Assembly (NCBI RefSeq): GCF_900156345.1 | Contig: NZ_FTPP01000002.1 | Span: forward strand, 372,001 to 436,000 | Source of the DNA: Pontibacter indicus | GTDB lineage: Bacteria > Bacteroidota > Bacteroidia > Cytophagales > Hymenobacteraceae | Length of the DNA stretch: 64,000 nucleotides | Reading direction: 5' to 3' | In this document: positions 41,767 through 50,956 of the stretch, in pieces | How the letters are laid out: each line of letters begins with the position of its first letter | Position numbering within the stretch: the stretch's first letter is position 1 | Position numbers and translations under genes: made by a program | The notes under the pieces: model-generated | What the model was told of the DNA's origin: nothing | What the model saw: only the letters and a program-made list of their open reading frames with translations | Database searches by the model: none

Positions 41767-42765
41767 ATGAGAGAGATTACACTGATTCCCGGCGACGGGA
41801 TAGGACCAGAGATTACAGAAGCTGTTAAAGCCGTTTTCAGCGCCGCCAAGGTGCCTGTAACCTGGGAAGAGGAAAATGCAGGACAGACCACCTTCGACTC
41901 GATGGGTGAGCTGATTCCTTCTACACTGATTGCCTCCCTGAAAAAAAACAAAGTGGCCCTGAAAGGTCCGATCACCACGCCGGTTGGCAAAGGCTTTAAG
42001 AGCATCAACGTGCAGCTGCGCCAGATGTTCGACCTGTACTCCAACGTGCGCCCTGCCAAGACCACGCCAGGCGTGAATACCCGCTTCGATAACGTAAACC
42101 TGGTGCTGTTCCGCGAAAACACCGAAGGCCTTTATTCTGGCCTGGAGATGTTCGACGAGCGCCTGCAGATTTCTGACTCCGTGGCCCGCCTGACGCGCGT
42201 AGGCTGCCGCAAGATCATCCGTGCCGCCTTTGAGTACGCCAACAAGCACAACTGCAAGAAGGTAACGGCGGTTCATAAAGCCAACATCCTGAAAAGCGCA
42301 GGTGCCTTGTTCCTGAGCGAGGCCAGCGAGATCGCAAAAGAATACCCGCACATCCAGTACGACGACAAGATCATCGACAACATGTGCATGCAGCTGGTGA
42401 TCAAGCCAGAGCAATTCGACGTGATCGTGACCACCAACCTGTTCGGCGACATCCTGTCTGACCTGTGCGCGGGTCTGGTAGGTGGACTGGGCGTTGTATC
42501 CGGTGCCAACATCGGCAACGACATGGCTATCTTTGAAGCCGTGCACGGCTCTGCCCCGGATATTGCCGGTCAAGGCAAGGCGAACCCGACTGCGCTGCTG
42601 CGCTCGGCCATTATGATGCTGCACCACATCGATCTGAAAGATGAGGCGAACCGCATTGAGGCTGCCCTGGACGCAACACTTGCCAACAGAGAGCAGTGCA
42701 CTGGCGACCTGGGCGGCAAGGCCAGCACCATGGAGTTTGCACAACACATCATCGCGAAACTATAA
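41767..42765 (+). CDS. NAD-dependent isocitrate/isopropylmalate dehydrogenase family
   Basis: A 332-aa beta-decarboxylating dehydrogenase. Motifs: IPGDGIGPEIT at residues 6-16, the substrate loop with LRQMFDLYSNVRP near 80-92, the Lys in VHKANILK, and the metal site in TTNLFGDILSDLCAGLVGGL, then GSAPDIAGQGKANPTALL. Length and the FRENTEGLYSG segment point to NAD-isocitrate dehydrogenase (mitochondrial IDH3-like) rather than LeuB, supported by absence of leucine genes nearby. Exact substrate is inferred. Confidence 0.88.
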   Translation: MREITLIPGDGIGPEITEAVKAVFSAAKVPVTWEEENAGQTTFDSMGELIPSTLIASLKKNKVALKGPITTPVGKGFKSINVQLRQMFDLYSNVRPAKTTPGVNTRFDNVNLVLFRENTEGLYSGLEMFDERLQISDSVARLTRVGCRKIIRAAFEYANKHNCKKVTAVHKANILKSAGALFLSEASEIAKEYPHIQYDDKIIDNMCMQLVIKPEQFDVIVTTNLFGDILSDLCAGLVGGLGVVSGANIGNDMAIFEAVHGSAPDIAGQGKANPTALLRSAIMMLHHIDLKDEANRIEAALDATLANREQCTGDLGGKASTMEFAQHIIAKL

Positions 42766-42790
42766 TTAAGCATAAAGCTGTTTAACTGAT

Positions 42791-43330
42791 ATGAAAAAGA
42801 ATTTCCTATTAGCCCTAGCACTTGGCACTGCCATGACGGTGACCAGCTGCGACCAGAACAACACCACTGCATCGGAGGCAACTACTGCCGAAACTACTGC
42901 CACTGCAGACCAGCCGCAGGCAGTTGACAACCCGAACGTAGTACCAACCAGCCAGGAGACCAGCACCGAGAACATGGCTGTGATGAGCTTTGCCACCACG
43001 GAGTATGATTTCGGTACCATTAAAGAAGGCGAAGTAGTAGAGCATACCTTTAAATTCACCAACACAGGCAAGTCGCCGCTGGTGATCGAGAGCGCCTCTG
43101 CCTCTTGTGGCTGTACTGCCCCTGACTGGACGAAGACTCCTGTTGCTCCGGGCGAAGAAGGAGAAGTGAAGGTTCGTTTCGACAGCCGCAACAAGCCGGG
43201 CCAGCAGTCACCTACCGTAACGGTACGTGCCAACACAGAGCCTAACATTGTGCGTGTGTTCATGAAAGGCAACGTAGTTTCTTCAAGCATTCCGACTGCA
43301 GGCGCTGATGGCCCTGTAAAACTTAACTAA
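42791..43330 (+). CDS. DUF1573 lipoprotein
   Basis: A 179-aa lipoprotein (lipobox VTSC, lipidated Cys at residue 17) with a Thr/Ala/Glu-rich linker (20-60) and a single DUF1573 immunoglobulin-like domain: FATTEYDFGTIKEGEVVEHT, FKFTNTGKSPLVI, then SASCGCTAPDWTKTPVAPGE with the conserved CGC. The function of DUF1573 is not established. It is a normal neighbour of yajC in Bacteroidota. Confidence 0.93.
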   Translation: MKKNFLLALALGTAMTVTSCDQNNTTASEATTAETTATADQPQAVDNPNVVPTSQETSTENMAVMSFATTEYDFGTIKEGEVVEHTFKFTNTGKSPLVIESASASCGCTAPDWTKTPVAPGEEGEVKVRFDSRNKPGQQSPTVTVRANTEPNIVRVFMKGNVVSSSIPTAGADGPVKLN

Positions 43331-43363
43331 AAAATTGAAGCTCTAAAGAGCACAACCCTTTTT

Positions 43364-43666
43364 ATGCAAACGATATTCCTCCAAGCCGCACCGGACGGTG
43401 GCATGCTGCCACAGCTCCTGATGTTTGGCGCCATTATCCTTGTTTTCTATTTTTTCATGATCCGTCCGCAGCAAAAAAAGGCGAAGGACCAGAAAAAATT
43501 TCGTGATGAGCTGACCAAAGGTATGCAGGTTGTAACAATAGGCGGGCTGCATGGCCGTTTAACAGCTGTAAACGATGATACCGTAGAGATAGAAGTAGAC
43601 AAAGGCGTACGCCTCGTGTTCGAAAAATCTGCTATCTCGCTGGAAGCCACTGCTAAAGTGAAATAA
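43364..43666 (+). CDS. yajC: Preprotein translocase accessory subunit YajC
   Basis: A 100-aa SecDF-associated protein with one N-terminal transmembrane helix (about 14-34) followed by the conserved IRPQQKKAKDQKKF, GMQVVTIGGLHGRL and the C-terminal strand region ending LEATAKVK. Part of the nusB-coaE run; the next gene starts 12 bp downstream. Confidence 0.95.
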   Translation: MQTIFLQAAPDGGMLPQLLMFGAIILVFYFFMIRPQQKKAKDQKKFRDELTKGMQVVTIGGLHGRLTAVNDDTVEIEVDKGVRLVFEKSAISLEATAKVK

Positions 43667-43678
43667 GGATAAGATACC

Positions 43679-44656
43679 TTGTCGTTTGAGAAAGCCCGAA
43701 ATATCATTTCATGGTTTGTAAGGCCATTTAAGCCCCAAACAGAGCACTACTGGCGAATTGTAGTGCTCTGTTTTGTGGCTGCCTCCACTTTTTGGCTGCT
43801 CAACGCCCTCAATAAAAGCTACTCTACCCAAACCACCTACCCGGTGCGCTTTGTGTACAACGATCAGCGCCTGGTTCCGATCAGCCCGCTTCCGGAGGAG
43901 GTGATGGTGAACGTGACAGGCAAAGGCTGGAAGCTGCTCCGCAAATCGCTGAAAGTAGAAGTACAGCCCGCAGAGGTCTACATCCGTAGCCTGCCCCGCA
44001 ACAATTACCTGTTAGGCTCTGCCCTAAGACCCGCCCTGGTGAATGCCATGGACGGCCTGCAGCTTAACTTCGTCGTAACCGACACCCTTTTCTTTAACTT
44101 TAACGAGCAGGTGACCCGCCGCATCGCCCTGCAGCTCGACCCGAACCAGAAAGTGACCGGTGAGCGCCACGCCCTGCTGCGTCCTGTGCGCATCGACCCG
44201 GACTCGATCACGTTCCGCGGGCCTTCCTCTATGGTCGACAGCCTGCCAAGTCCCTTTGTGCTGCGCCTGCCGATCACTAACCTGACCGAATCGGCTAAGA
44301 TTGCGGTGCCCATTGAGTATAGCAACAAGCCATTGGTGAGGTCGGACGTTACGGAAGCCACTGTTTCGGTGCGGATAAAGCCACTGCTGCAGCGCGAGCA
44401 CCAGGTCGTGCCGGAAATGGTAAATGTGCCGTTGAACACCGAGGTAACCCTACGGCCGCAAGTGGTGCTGATACGCTACCTCGCGCTCGAGGACTCAGGG
44501 GCCGTCATCAACTCGGAGGCGTTCAAAGCCATTGTGGACTTCTCCAGGTATAGCCGCCAGGATTCTACCGTAGCGCCAGAACTGGTGCAGAAGCCTGCCG
44601 GGGCACGCAACATCACGCTCTGGCCTGAGCGCATCAAAGCTGTTCTTAAAAAATAA
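43679..44656 (+). CDS. YbbR-like domain protein (CdaR-like)
   Basis: A 325-aa protein with one N-terminal transmembrane helix (about 25-45) and extracytoplasmic YbbR-type beta domains; the signature RIDPDSITFRGPSSMVDSL near 165-183 is clear. YbbR/CdaR regulates the diadenylate cyclase CdaA in Firmicutes; there is no cdaA beside it here. The start is TTG at 43679. Between yajC and coaE, as in many Bacteroidota. Confidence 0.85.
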   Translation: MSFEKARNIISWFVRPFKPQTEHYWRIVVLCFVAASTFWLLNALNKSYSTQTTYPVRFVYNDQRLVPISPLPEEVMVNVTGKGWKLLRKSLKVEVQPAEVYIRSLPRNNYLLGSALRPALVNAMDGLQLNFVVTDTLFFNFNEQVTRRIALQLDPNQKVTGERHALLRPVRIDPDSITFRGPSSMVDSLPSPFVLRLPITNLTESAKIAVPIEYSNKPLVRSDVTEATVSVRIKPLLQREHQVVPEMVNVPLNTEVTLRPQVVLIRYLALEDSGAVINSEAFKAIVDFSRYSRQDSTVAPELVQKPAGARNITLWPERIKAVLKK

Positions 44657-44660
44657 CCGA

Positions 44661-45266
44661 ATGCTCAGGATAGGTATAACCGGTGGGATTGGCGTAGGCA
44701 AAACGATTGTGTGCCGCCTGTTTCAGGTGCTGGGTATACCTGTGTACGACGCCGACACCCGAGCCAAGTGGGTGATGCAATATGATCTTGCGCTGAAGCA
44801 GGAATTGCAGGAAGCCTTCGGAGAGGAAGCCTATACCTCAGAGGGCCAACTGAACCGTGCCTACCTGGCATCGGTGGTATTCAACAACCAGCAGCGGCTA
44901 GACAAACTGAATGCCCTGGTGCACCCGCACGTAGGCCTTGATTTCGAGCGCTGGGCTGAGGCGAATGCCAATGCGCCATACCTGATTAAGGAGGCAGCCC
45001 TGATGTTTGAGTCGGAGTCGTGGCGGCAGATGGACGAGATCATTGTCGTGACGGCGCCGCTGGATGTGCGTCTCAAGCGCCTGCTCAAACGCGACCCGCA
45101 CCGCACCGAAGCCGATATCAAGGCCATCATCAGCAAACAGCTAAGCGAAGAAGAGAAAATAGCTCGGGCGCAGCACATTGTCTATAATGATGATCAGCGG
45201 TTGATTATACCTCAGGTACTCGCCCTGCACGAGCAGTTCCTTTCCAAGTCAGGTATAGTAGATTAG
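44661..45266 (+). CDS. coaE: Dephospho-CoA kinase
   Basis: Last step of coenzyme A synthesis, phosphorylating the 3'-OH of dephospho-CoA. The 201-aa length is standard. P-loop GITGGIGVGKT at residues 5-15, then VYDADTRAKWV, the LVHPHVGLDFERW region and VVTAPLDVRLKRLLKRD. It starts 4 bp after the YbbR gene stop and ends the co-directional run. The other CoA genes in the window are panC and panD at the left end. Confidence 0.95.
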   Translation: MLRIGITGGIGVGKTIVCRLFQVLGIPVYDADTRAKWVMQYDLALKQELQEAFGEEAYTSEGQLNRAYLASVVFNNQQRLDKLNALVHPHVGLDFERWAEANANAPYLIKEAALMFESESWRQMDEIIVVTAPLDVRLKRLLKRDPHRTEADIKAIISKQLSEEEKIARAQHIVYNDDQRLIIPQVLALHEQFLSKSGIVD

Positions 45267-45412
45267 TATCTCACACAAGCCTGCCTGCGCCCTGCAGGTA
45301 TAGCCTACCTATTTTTGTGTGTAACTTGAGGCGAAGAGTGTGACTAAAATGTGGAGGCGTTCTCTACTGTTTTGTTCTACTTAAATCATCTTGTCACAGA
45401 TAATGGCACATC

Positions 45413-45883
45413 ATGAAAAGTCTTCTTCTTGTATGCTTCTTTTTTGCATCATCCCTGTTATCGCATGCTCAATTGCATGAGAGCAAGGCAATCTATTTGG
45501 AGGCCCTGAACCAGTACACGCTTCAATCAGATTCTTTGTATGCGGGCAACAGGAACCATGAGAGCAAAACAATCTATTTAGAGCTTCCTGGCGACCTTGA
45601 CGGCTTGCCAGACAGCTTGAATGGCTACAGAATAGTCATCCTGACGCAGGAGAACATAAAGCAGGTATACCGGGCCAATAACAACAGGCTGATTCATACC
45701 AAGCTGTTCCCTTTGAGAGTTGAAACGGGGAGGATTATAATTAGCTTCATACCTTATAGTGGGGTGAGAAAGTGGAACGGAAACCTGGATTTGTCTCTTG
45801 GGGACGGGGTGCAGGTTCATTTTCAATATGACTGCCAAAGCGAAAGCTTCCAATACGAAAGGGTTGTCAGCTGGGGGATTTGA
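45413..45883 (+). CDS. Secreted protein of unknown function with a short internal duplication
   Basis: A 156-aa exported protein; signal peptide 1-19 (ending SHAQ). Two copies of HESKxIYLE occur at residues 22-30 and 48-56, 26 residues apart, each followed by a Leu/Asp-rich segment. The rest is beta-rich with WNGNLDLSLGDGVQVHF. No family recognised. AT-richer than the coaE run. Single gene. Confidence 0.65.
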   Translation: MKSLLLVCFFFASSLLSHAQLHESKAIYLEALNQYTLQSDSLYAGNRNHESKTIYLELPGDLDGLPDSLNGYRIVILTQENIKQVYRANNNRLIHTKLFPLRVETGRIIISFIPYSGVRKWNGNLDLSLGDGVQVHFQYDCQSESFQYERVVSWGI

Positions 45884-46078
45884 TTCCTTATACCTGTGCG
45901 AATAGCCCAGGCACTGCCTACTTTGCACATCCGGATGTTGGCACGTAACGATGCTTTGCTATACCTGGCTAGCGTGTTGCCAAGCCTTCTTGGCAGGTGT
46001 ATATTATATTCGCAACCAAGCCGTTATACTGAAGTCGGGGAGGGCTTTCAGGTATAGCACTTCAGAAAAGTATGGACA

Positions 46079-46110
46079 TAAAAAAAGGACAACTTTTACG
46101 TTGTCCTTTT
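46079..46110 (-). terminator. Intrinsic terminator for tRNA-Val
   Basis: Arms AAAAGGACAAC and GTTGTCCTTTT around a 6-base loop; on the minus strand followed by TTTTTTTATG, directly after the tRNA 3' end. Confidence 0.85.
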
Positions 46111-46111
46111 G

Positions 46112-46186
46112 TGGGGCGTACTGGATTCGAACCAGTGACCCCCTGCTTGTAAGGCAGGTGCTCTGAACCAGCTGAGCTAACACCCC
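46112..46186 (-). tRNA. tRNA-Val (anticodon TAC)
   Basis: Minus strand: acceptor GGGGTGT pairs with ACGCCCC (one wobble), D arm GCTC/GAGC, anticodon stem CTGCC... loop CTTACAA giving TAC, T arm CACTGG-TTCGAAT-CCAGT. 75 nt; the CCA end is not encoded. Confidence 0.96.
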
Positions 46187-46227
46187 TTTTTATCGTTTCG
46201 TTGACCTGTTGTCCCCGTTTGATGATG

Positions 46228-46257
46228 CAAATATGGGGCGATTTTTTGGAACTGCAA
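46228..46257 (-). promoter_or_regulatory. tRNA-Val promoter
   Basis: On the minus strand TTG, exactly 19 bp, then CATATTTG (one mismatch to TAnnTTTG), 41 bp before the tRNA. Confidence 0.65.
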
Positions 46258-46371
46258 AACATCTGCTAAAAAAAACTTAAATTTTTTTTTCGAGCCTCGT
46301 CGCCTATTGTGCGCGTGTGAATACTGCAGTACCTTTAGCTTTTGTAAGATGCTTAAAATCTGAACTTTCTC

Positions 46372-48888
46372 TTGGGACGAAATCGTGTTGTGAAAAAAGT
46401 GCTATTTTATGTCGCCCTGGCAACAGTGGCGATCACGGGCATTTCGGCGGGACTGGTGTATGCGTACCAAGATAAAATAATCGCCCTTTTTGTGGCCGAG
46501 GCCAACAAGCACATCGCCAACAAGGTAGAAGTAGGCAAAATCTCGCTCTCCCTCTTCGACAAATTCCCGCAGGTGGCCGTGGCGCTCGACCAGGTAAACG
46601 TGCACGAAGGTATTGCCGAGAGCGACTCATCGCTGGCACGGGCCGAGAAGCTGTATTTCACGTTCAGTGTGTTCGACATCATCCGGGGCAAGTACGACGT
46701 GAAGCAGCTATACCTGGAAAACGGCTCCATCCATGTGCGCGTACTGAAAAACGGGCAGGTCAACTACCACATACTGGCAGTCGATTCCAGCAACACGTCC
46801 AGTGACTTTGCCTTTAACCTCGAGAAGATCAACCTGAGCCAAGTCGCACTGCGCTATACCGACCTGCACCTCAACCACTACATCGAAGCGCACGCCCCGC
46901 AATTGGTCGCCGCCATGGCGATCACCAACGACCAGATTGCCCTCGAAACGAAAGGCAATGCCGCCATAAGCACCATCCGGATAGGAGAGAGTGAATACTT
47001 CAAAGAAAAGTCGGTTGCCCTGCACACCGCCCTAACCATAGACCGCACCGCGCAGACCATCGCTTTAAAACCATCTGTGGTGCAGGTAGAGGGTGCTGCC
47101 TATGAGGTTGGCGGGCAGATCGCCTACGGTGGCACGACAGAGCTCGACTTACAACTGCAAGGGAAGGATACCAACATACAGTCGCTGTTCTCCTTGCTGC
47201 CGCAGCAGATCTCGCGTGAGTATAGCCAGTACCGCAGCGAAGGCGATGTGTTCTTCAAGGGTACCGTAAAAGGCAAGGCGTCCGGTAAGCAGAACCCAGA
47301 GGTGGCTTTTGAGTTTGGCGCCCGAAATGCCTCATTCTTTCACCCCGATACAAAGCAGAAAGTAGAAGGTCTGCACCTGGACGGATACTTCACGAACGGC
47401 GCCAGCAAGAGCGCCGCCACCTCCCTGCTGGAGTTGAAGAACCTGCGAGGCGTGCTGAACAAGCGCCCTTTTGAAGGGAGCCTCACTTACCGCAATTTCG
47501 ATAACCCCTACCTGGCCTTCAATGCCAAAGGGATGATTGACGTGGGGTATGTGTTGAGCCTGCTGCAGCTGAGCGAAGTAAAGAGCGGGAGCGGACTGGC
47601 AGATGTGCACATCGCCTTTGCCGGCAACCTGAAAGAGTTTAAGGCCAAACCGGGCAACAGTACGCTCAGCACAAGCGGAGATATTACACTGCACAATGTG
47701 ATGCTGAACCTGAAGGAAATGCCGCTGCCATTGAGAGGGCTGAACGGAAACTTCATTTTCAAGAAGAACGATGTCGCGGTTTCGGACTTCAAGGGGCAGC
47801 TGGGCGACTCGGATTTCGTGCTGAACGGGATGTTTCGCAACGTGATGGCCTGGTTGCTGCTCGACAAGCAACGCCTGCTCGTGGAGGCTGACTTCAGTAG
47901 CCAATACCTCAATTTTGACCAGCTGCTGAGCGAAGAGTCCAACACCCCGGCTGACGCCAGGCAGACCGGTAGTAGCGCTTACAAGTTCAACATATCACCT
48001 GATATTGCCTTCGACCTGAGTGCCACTATCCGGCAGGCGAGTTTCAGGCGGTTCAGGGCAGAGCATATCAAGGGCGAGGTGAAGCTACGCAACCAGATCG
48101 TGTCTTCCCCCAACATCTCGTTCAACGCCATCGGCGGTAACTTCGCCGTACGCGGAAACCTGGACGCCCGCAACCGCGACCACATCAAGGTGAGCACGGC
48201 CACTAAGCTGAGCAATATGAGCGTCGACAGCCTGTTCTATGTTTTTGAGAACTTCGGCCAGAACTTCATCTCCGACAAGCAGCTGCGCGGCAGGCTAACG
48301 GCCAATATTGTGTCGGATGTGTACTTCGACAGCCAGCTCAACACCAAAACAGACCTCATGCAGGCGGAAATTGCCGCCACGGTGCGCGACGGCCAGCTGA
48401 TCAACTTTGCCCCGATGCAGAAGATGTCGGCTTTCGTGAAACGCTCAGAGCTGGCGAACATGAAATTTGCAGAGCTTAGCAACAATTTCTGGATACAGCA
48501 ACGCACCATCTTCATTCCGGAGATGGACATCCGTTCCAACCTGTCGGCTATACCTTCGGTGTCTGTTTCGGGTACCCATACCTTCGACCAGGACATGGAC
48601 TACCGCATCAAGCTGCCCCTCACTAAAAATCGCCGGCCTGACCGCGACAGCGTGTATGGTGTAGTGGCTGAGGACACCGATGCAGGGAACAGCTCGCTTT
48701 TCCTGACGCTGCGCGGCAAGGAGAGTGATTTTAAGCTGGCCTATGACAACGAGCGCGTGCGCGAGAAGATCAAGACGGACCTGAAGCAGGAAGGGCAGGA
48801 GTTGAAAGATCTGTTACGCGGCAAAAAGCCTGTGAAGCAGGAGAAGAAGGTGGAGCTGCAGGAGGGCGAATACTTCGACTTTGAGTAG
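46372..48888 (+). CDS. AsmA-like envelope protein
   Basis: An 838-aa protein with an N-terminal membrane helix (about 8-28) and a long periplasmic beta-rich body: the AsmA N-terminal pattern (VEVGKISLSLFDKFPQVAVA, then ALDQVNVHEG) and the C-terminal AsmA_2-like region with repeated DGQLINFAPMQKM near 680. AsmA/TamB-type proteins form bridges that move phospholipid between the membranes. The start is probably TTG at 46372 (GTG at 46390 is an alternative). Single gene, with a Lys/Glu-rich tail. Confidence 0.87.
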   Translation: MGRNRVVKKVLFYVALATVAITGISAGLVYAYQDKIIALFVAEANKHIANKVEVGKISLSLFDKFPQVAVALDQVNVHEGIAESDSSLARAEKLYFTFSVFDIIRGKYDVKQLYLENGSIHVRVLKNGQVNYHILAVDSSNTSSDFAFNLEKINLSQVALRYTDLHLNHYIEAHAPQLVAAMAITNDQIALETKGNAAISTIRIGESEYFKEKSVALHTALTIDRTAQTIALKPSVVQVEGAAYEVGGQIAYGGTTELDLQLQGKDTNIQSLFSLLPQQISREYSQYRSEGDVFFKGTVKGKASGKQNPEVAFEFGARNASFFHPDTKQKVEGLHLDGYFTNGASKSAATSLLELKNLRGVLNKRPFEGSLTYRNFDNPYLAFNAKGMIDVGYVLSLLQLSEVKSGSGLADVHIAFAGNLKEFKAKPGNSTLSTSGDITLHNVMLNLKEMPLPLRGLNGNFIFKKNDVAVSDFKGQLGDSDFVLNGMFRNVMAWLLLDKQRLLVEADFSSQYLNFDQLLSEESNTPADARQTGSSAYKFNISPDIAFDLSATIRQASFRRFRAEHIKGEVKLRNQIVSSPNISFNAIGGNFAVRGNLDARNRDHIKVSTATKLSNMSVDSLFYVFENFGQNFISDKQLRGRLTANIVSDVYFDSQLNTKTDLMQAEIAATVRDGQLINFAPMQKMSAFVKRSELANMKFAELSNNFWIQQRTIFIPEMDIRSNLSAIPSVSVSGTHTFDQDMDYRIKLPLTKNRRPDRDSVYGVVAEDTDAGNSSLFLTLRGKESDFKLAYDNERVREKIKTDLKQEGQELKDLLRGKKPVKQEKKVELQEGEYFDFE

Positions 48889-49227
48889 GCTGGAACTGAG
48901 GCGACTATACCTGCTTAGCGACGAGGCTAAGCGATGGCATTTGTAAGGTATAGGTGAAGCGTTGTGGGGTCGAAAACACGTGTATTGTAAAAATTATATT
49001 TTACTTACGTCCTTTGTTAATGCACGTTTACCGTGCAAAAGGGCAGATTTGTTAAAAAAATGCTGTTTGTTGTATAACCTGTGTAGCGTTCGGTCGTTAG
49101 ATAAAACAAAATTACAATAATGATTTGCGTTGATTTTGTGGATAGATGTGAAGATATAATGTAAGGCTCCTTGGTAAGGTCCTATCTTGTTAAGAAAGCC
49201 GATACAGCATGAAAATATAAGGGTGAA
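48889..49227. other. Intergenic stretch, no gene seen
   Basis: About 340 bp between the AsmA-like gene and the terminator of the convergent dehydrogenase gene. It holds two words of the GGTATA type, a small hairpin TGCACG-TTTAC-CGTGCA near 49022-49038, and otherwise AT-rich sequence without recognisable content. Confidence 0.55.
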
Positions 49228-49256
49228 AAAAAAGCCGGAGTTTCTCCGGCTTTTTT
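49228..49256. terminator. Bidirectional intrinsic terminator
   Basis: Perfect arms AAAAAAGCCGGAG and CTCCGGCTTTTTT around TTT, 35 bp past the stop of the minus-strand dehydrogenase gene. Confidence 0.88.
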
Positions 49257-49291
49257 ATTTATACCTATGTCATATTGACTTTACAGCAAGC

Positions 49292-50518
49292 CTAAAGCAA
49301 CTGGCTGAGCGCTATTTCAAAAGAGGTCTTGGCGATCTCTGTTTTCGCCTGGTTCTTCTTGTGGGTCTTCTCCAAAGCCTCCCGGATGACACGGGAAATG
49401 TCGTGGAAGATGGCGTCGTCGGTGATCTCCACTTCGTGCTCCATCAGGTAAGCGAATACACGCGCCATACCGCAGTTGGCTACAAAGTCAGGTATAACGG
49501 ATATGTTGCGGTCGGCGAACTCCCCGGTAGGGCCGAAGAATATCTCCGGATCCTGGAACGGCACGTTGGCCCCGCATGAGATGACCTCCAGGCCGCTGGC
49601 GATCATTTGCTCGAGCTGTCCGCGCGTCACCAGCCGCGACGCGGCGGCAGGTATGAATATTTCGGCAGGAAGCGACCAAATGCGATTGTTCATCTCCTCG
49701 AACGGGATCAGGTTTTCGGCATAAAGCGTGTTGCCCTGTCGGGTTAGGAAAAGCTCCCGGATCTCGTCAAATGAGAAGCCTTCCTCTTTGATCAAACCGC
49801 CTGCGCGATCGATGATGCCTACAATCTTTACGCCCTTGCCGGCCAGGTAGAAGGCCGCGGCAGCGCCTACGTTACCCCAGCCCTGGATGATGGCGCGCTT
49901 GCCCTCGAATGAGCCGCCCCAGATCGTATAGTAATGGCAAACCGCCTCGGCCACGCCATAGCCCGTAATCATGTCGGCTACGGTGTACTTGCGGGCCGCC
50001 GCAGGGGTATAGGCTGGGTCCTCGATCACCTTGATCACCCCCTGGCGCAGCTGCCCGATCTTGTTGATCTTCTGCGGTTCGGTGGCGTTAAAGTGGCCGT
50101 TCACCACGCCTTCCTGGGGGTGCCACAGACCGTAGTCTTCGGTAATCGGAATTACTTCATGTATCTCGTCCACATTCAGGTCGCCGCCGGTGCCATAGTA
50201 GCTCTTGAGCAGTGGAATAACCGCCTTGTACCAGCGCTCCAGCACGCCGCGCTTGCGTGGGTCGGCCGGGTCGAAGTTTATGCCTGACTTGGCTCCGCCG
50301 ATGGCCGGACCAGACACCGTGAACTTCACTTCCATGGTTTTGGCCAGGGACTCTACTTCGCGCTTGTCCAGGCCTTTGCGCATACGGGTGCCGCCACCAG
50401 CCGCGCCGCCGCGCAGCGAGTTAATCACTACCCAGCCTTCGGCCTCGGTTTCAGCGTCTTTCCACTCAAATACTATCTCAGGTCGTTTATTCTCAAATTT
50501 TTCGAGAAGCTCTTTCAT
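49292..50518 (-). CDS. Glu/Leu/Phe/Val dehydrogenase, divergent member
   Basis: A 408-aa amino-acid dehydrogenase. Substrate glycine loop GGAAGGGTRM near 37-46, catalytic lysine in PAIGGAKSGINFDP near 69-82, NAD site IIQGWGNVGAAAAF near 205-220. The sequence is distant from both the leucine dehydrogenase at 38906 and the canonical GDH at 61206, with a long insert containing LWHPQEGVVNGHFNA; the amino-acid substrate is not certain. The ATG at 50518 (not 50569) fits the family. Convergent with the AsmA-like gene. Confidence 0.85.
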   Translation of the reverse strand: MKELLEKFENKRPEIVFEWKDAETEAEGWVVINSLRGGAAGGGTRMRKGLDKREVESLAKTMEVKFTVSGPAIGGAKSGINFDPADPRKRGVLERWYKAVIPLLKSYYGTGGDLNVDEIHEVIPITEDYGLWHPQEGVVNGHFNATEPQKINKIGQLRQGVIKVIEDPAYTPAAARKYTVADMITGYGVAEAVCHYYTIWGGSFEGKRAIIQGWGNVGAAAAFYLAGKGVKIVGIIDRAGGLIKEEGFSFDEIRELFLTRQGNTLYAENLIPFEEMNNRIWSLPAEIFIPAAASRLVTRGQLEQMIASGLEVISCGANVPFQDPEIFFGPTGEFADRNISVIPDFVANCGMARVFAYLMEHEVEITDDAIFHDISRVIREALEKTHKKNQAKTEIAKTSFEIALSQLL

Positions 50519-50956
50519 GGGTTTGTTTGTGGTTAAGGGTTTACAGACCGCAAAGGTACGAAAATACATCGGAGCGAGCAGGTCGGCAAAACGGTAGCGC
50601 CTTGCAGAGGTATGGATTGGACTGTACTGGGATTGCGCGTTACGACACCGTTTTTTCGACCGGCCGCCAGTCTGTTGTACATTTCGCGGAGAGAGACAAA
50701 GAGAGCGGGTTCATATAGTAATCTAGTAACATTAAGTATTTCATATATCCAATTTTAATTTTTATACGTACACCTACTCAATTCAGCATTAAGGATGTGT
50801 CTGACAAGGAGTGTGTTGTGTTATGGCGTGCTTCAGAAGAAAATTTTAAAAATCCTTTGAAGCTACATCAGCCAAATGTCGCTGTTGCCGTATATATCTT
50901 AATATGAATTGTATTGTTTAAATGTATGTAGAAACTGTTAGGTATAATTATTAATT
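50519..50956. other. Divergent intergenic stretch, promoters only
   Basis: About 440 bp between divergent dehydrogenase and ArsR genes. It contains the TACCTTTG box for the minus gene at 50551-50558 and becomes very AT-rich towards ArsR. A 63-codon frame at 50527 is not supported as a gene. Confidence 0.55.
50551..50558 (-). promoter_or_regulatory. Dehydrogenase promoter, -7 box
   Basis: Minus-strand TACCTTTG, a TAnnTTTG match, 32 bp upstream of the ATG at 50518. Confidence 0.55.

Noticed and set aside
41572-42747. A 391-codon antisense frame
   Set aside because: Exact shadow of the isocitrate dehydrogenase and YtxH genes; no family features.
45951-46166. A 71-codon plus-strand frame near tRNA-Val
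   Set aside because: It runs antisense through the tRNA and its terminator; the C-terminal part is a known false product of tRNA genes.
50527-50718. A 63-codon plus-strand frame between the divergent dehydrogenase and ArsR genes
   Set aside because: No signal, motif or start context, and it overlaps the promoter of the minus-strand gene.
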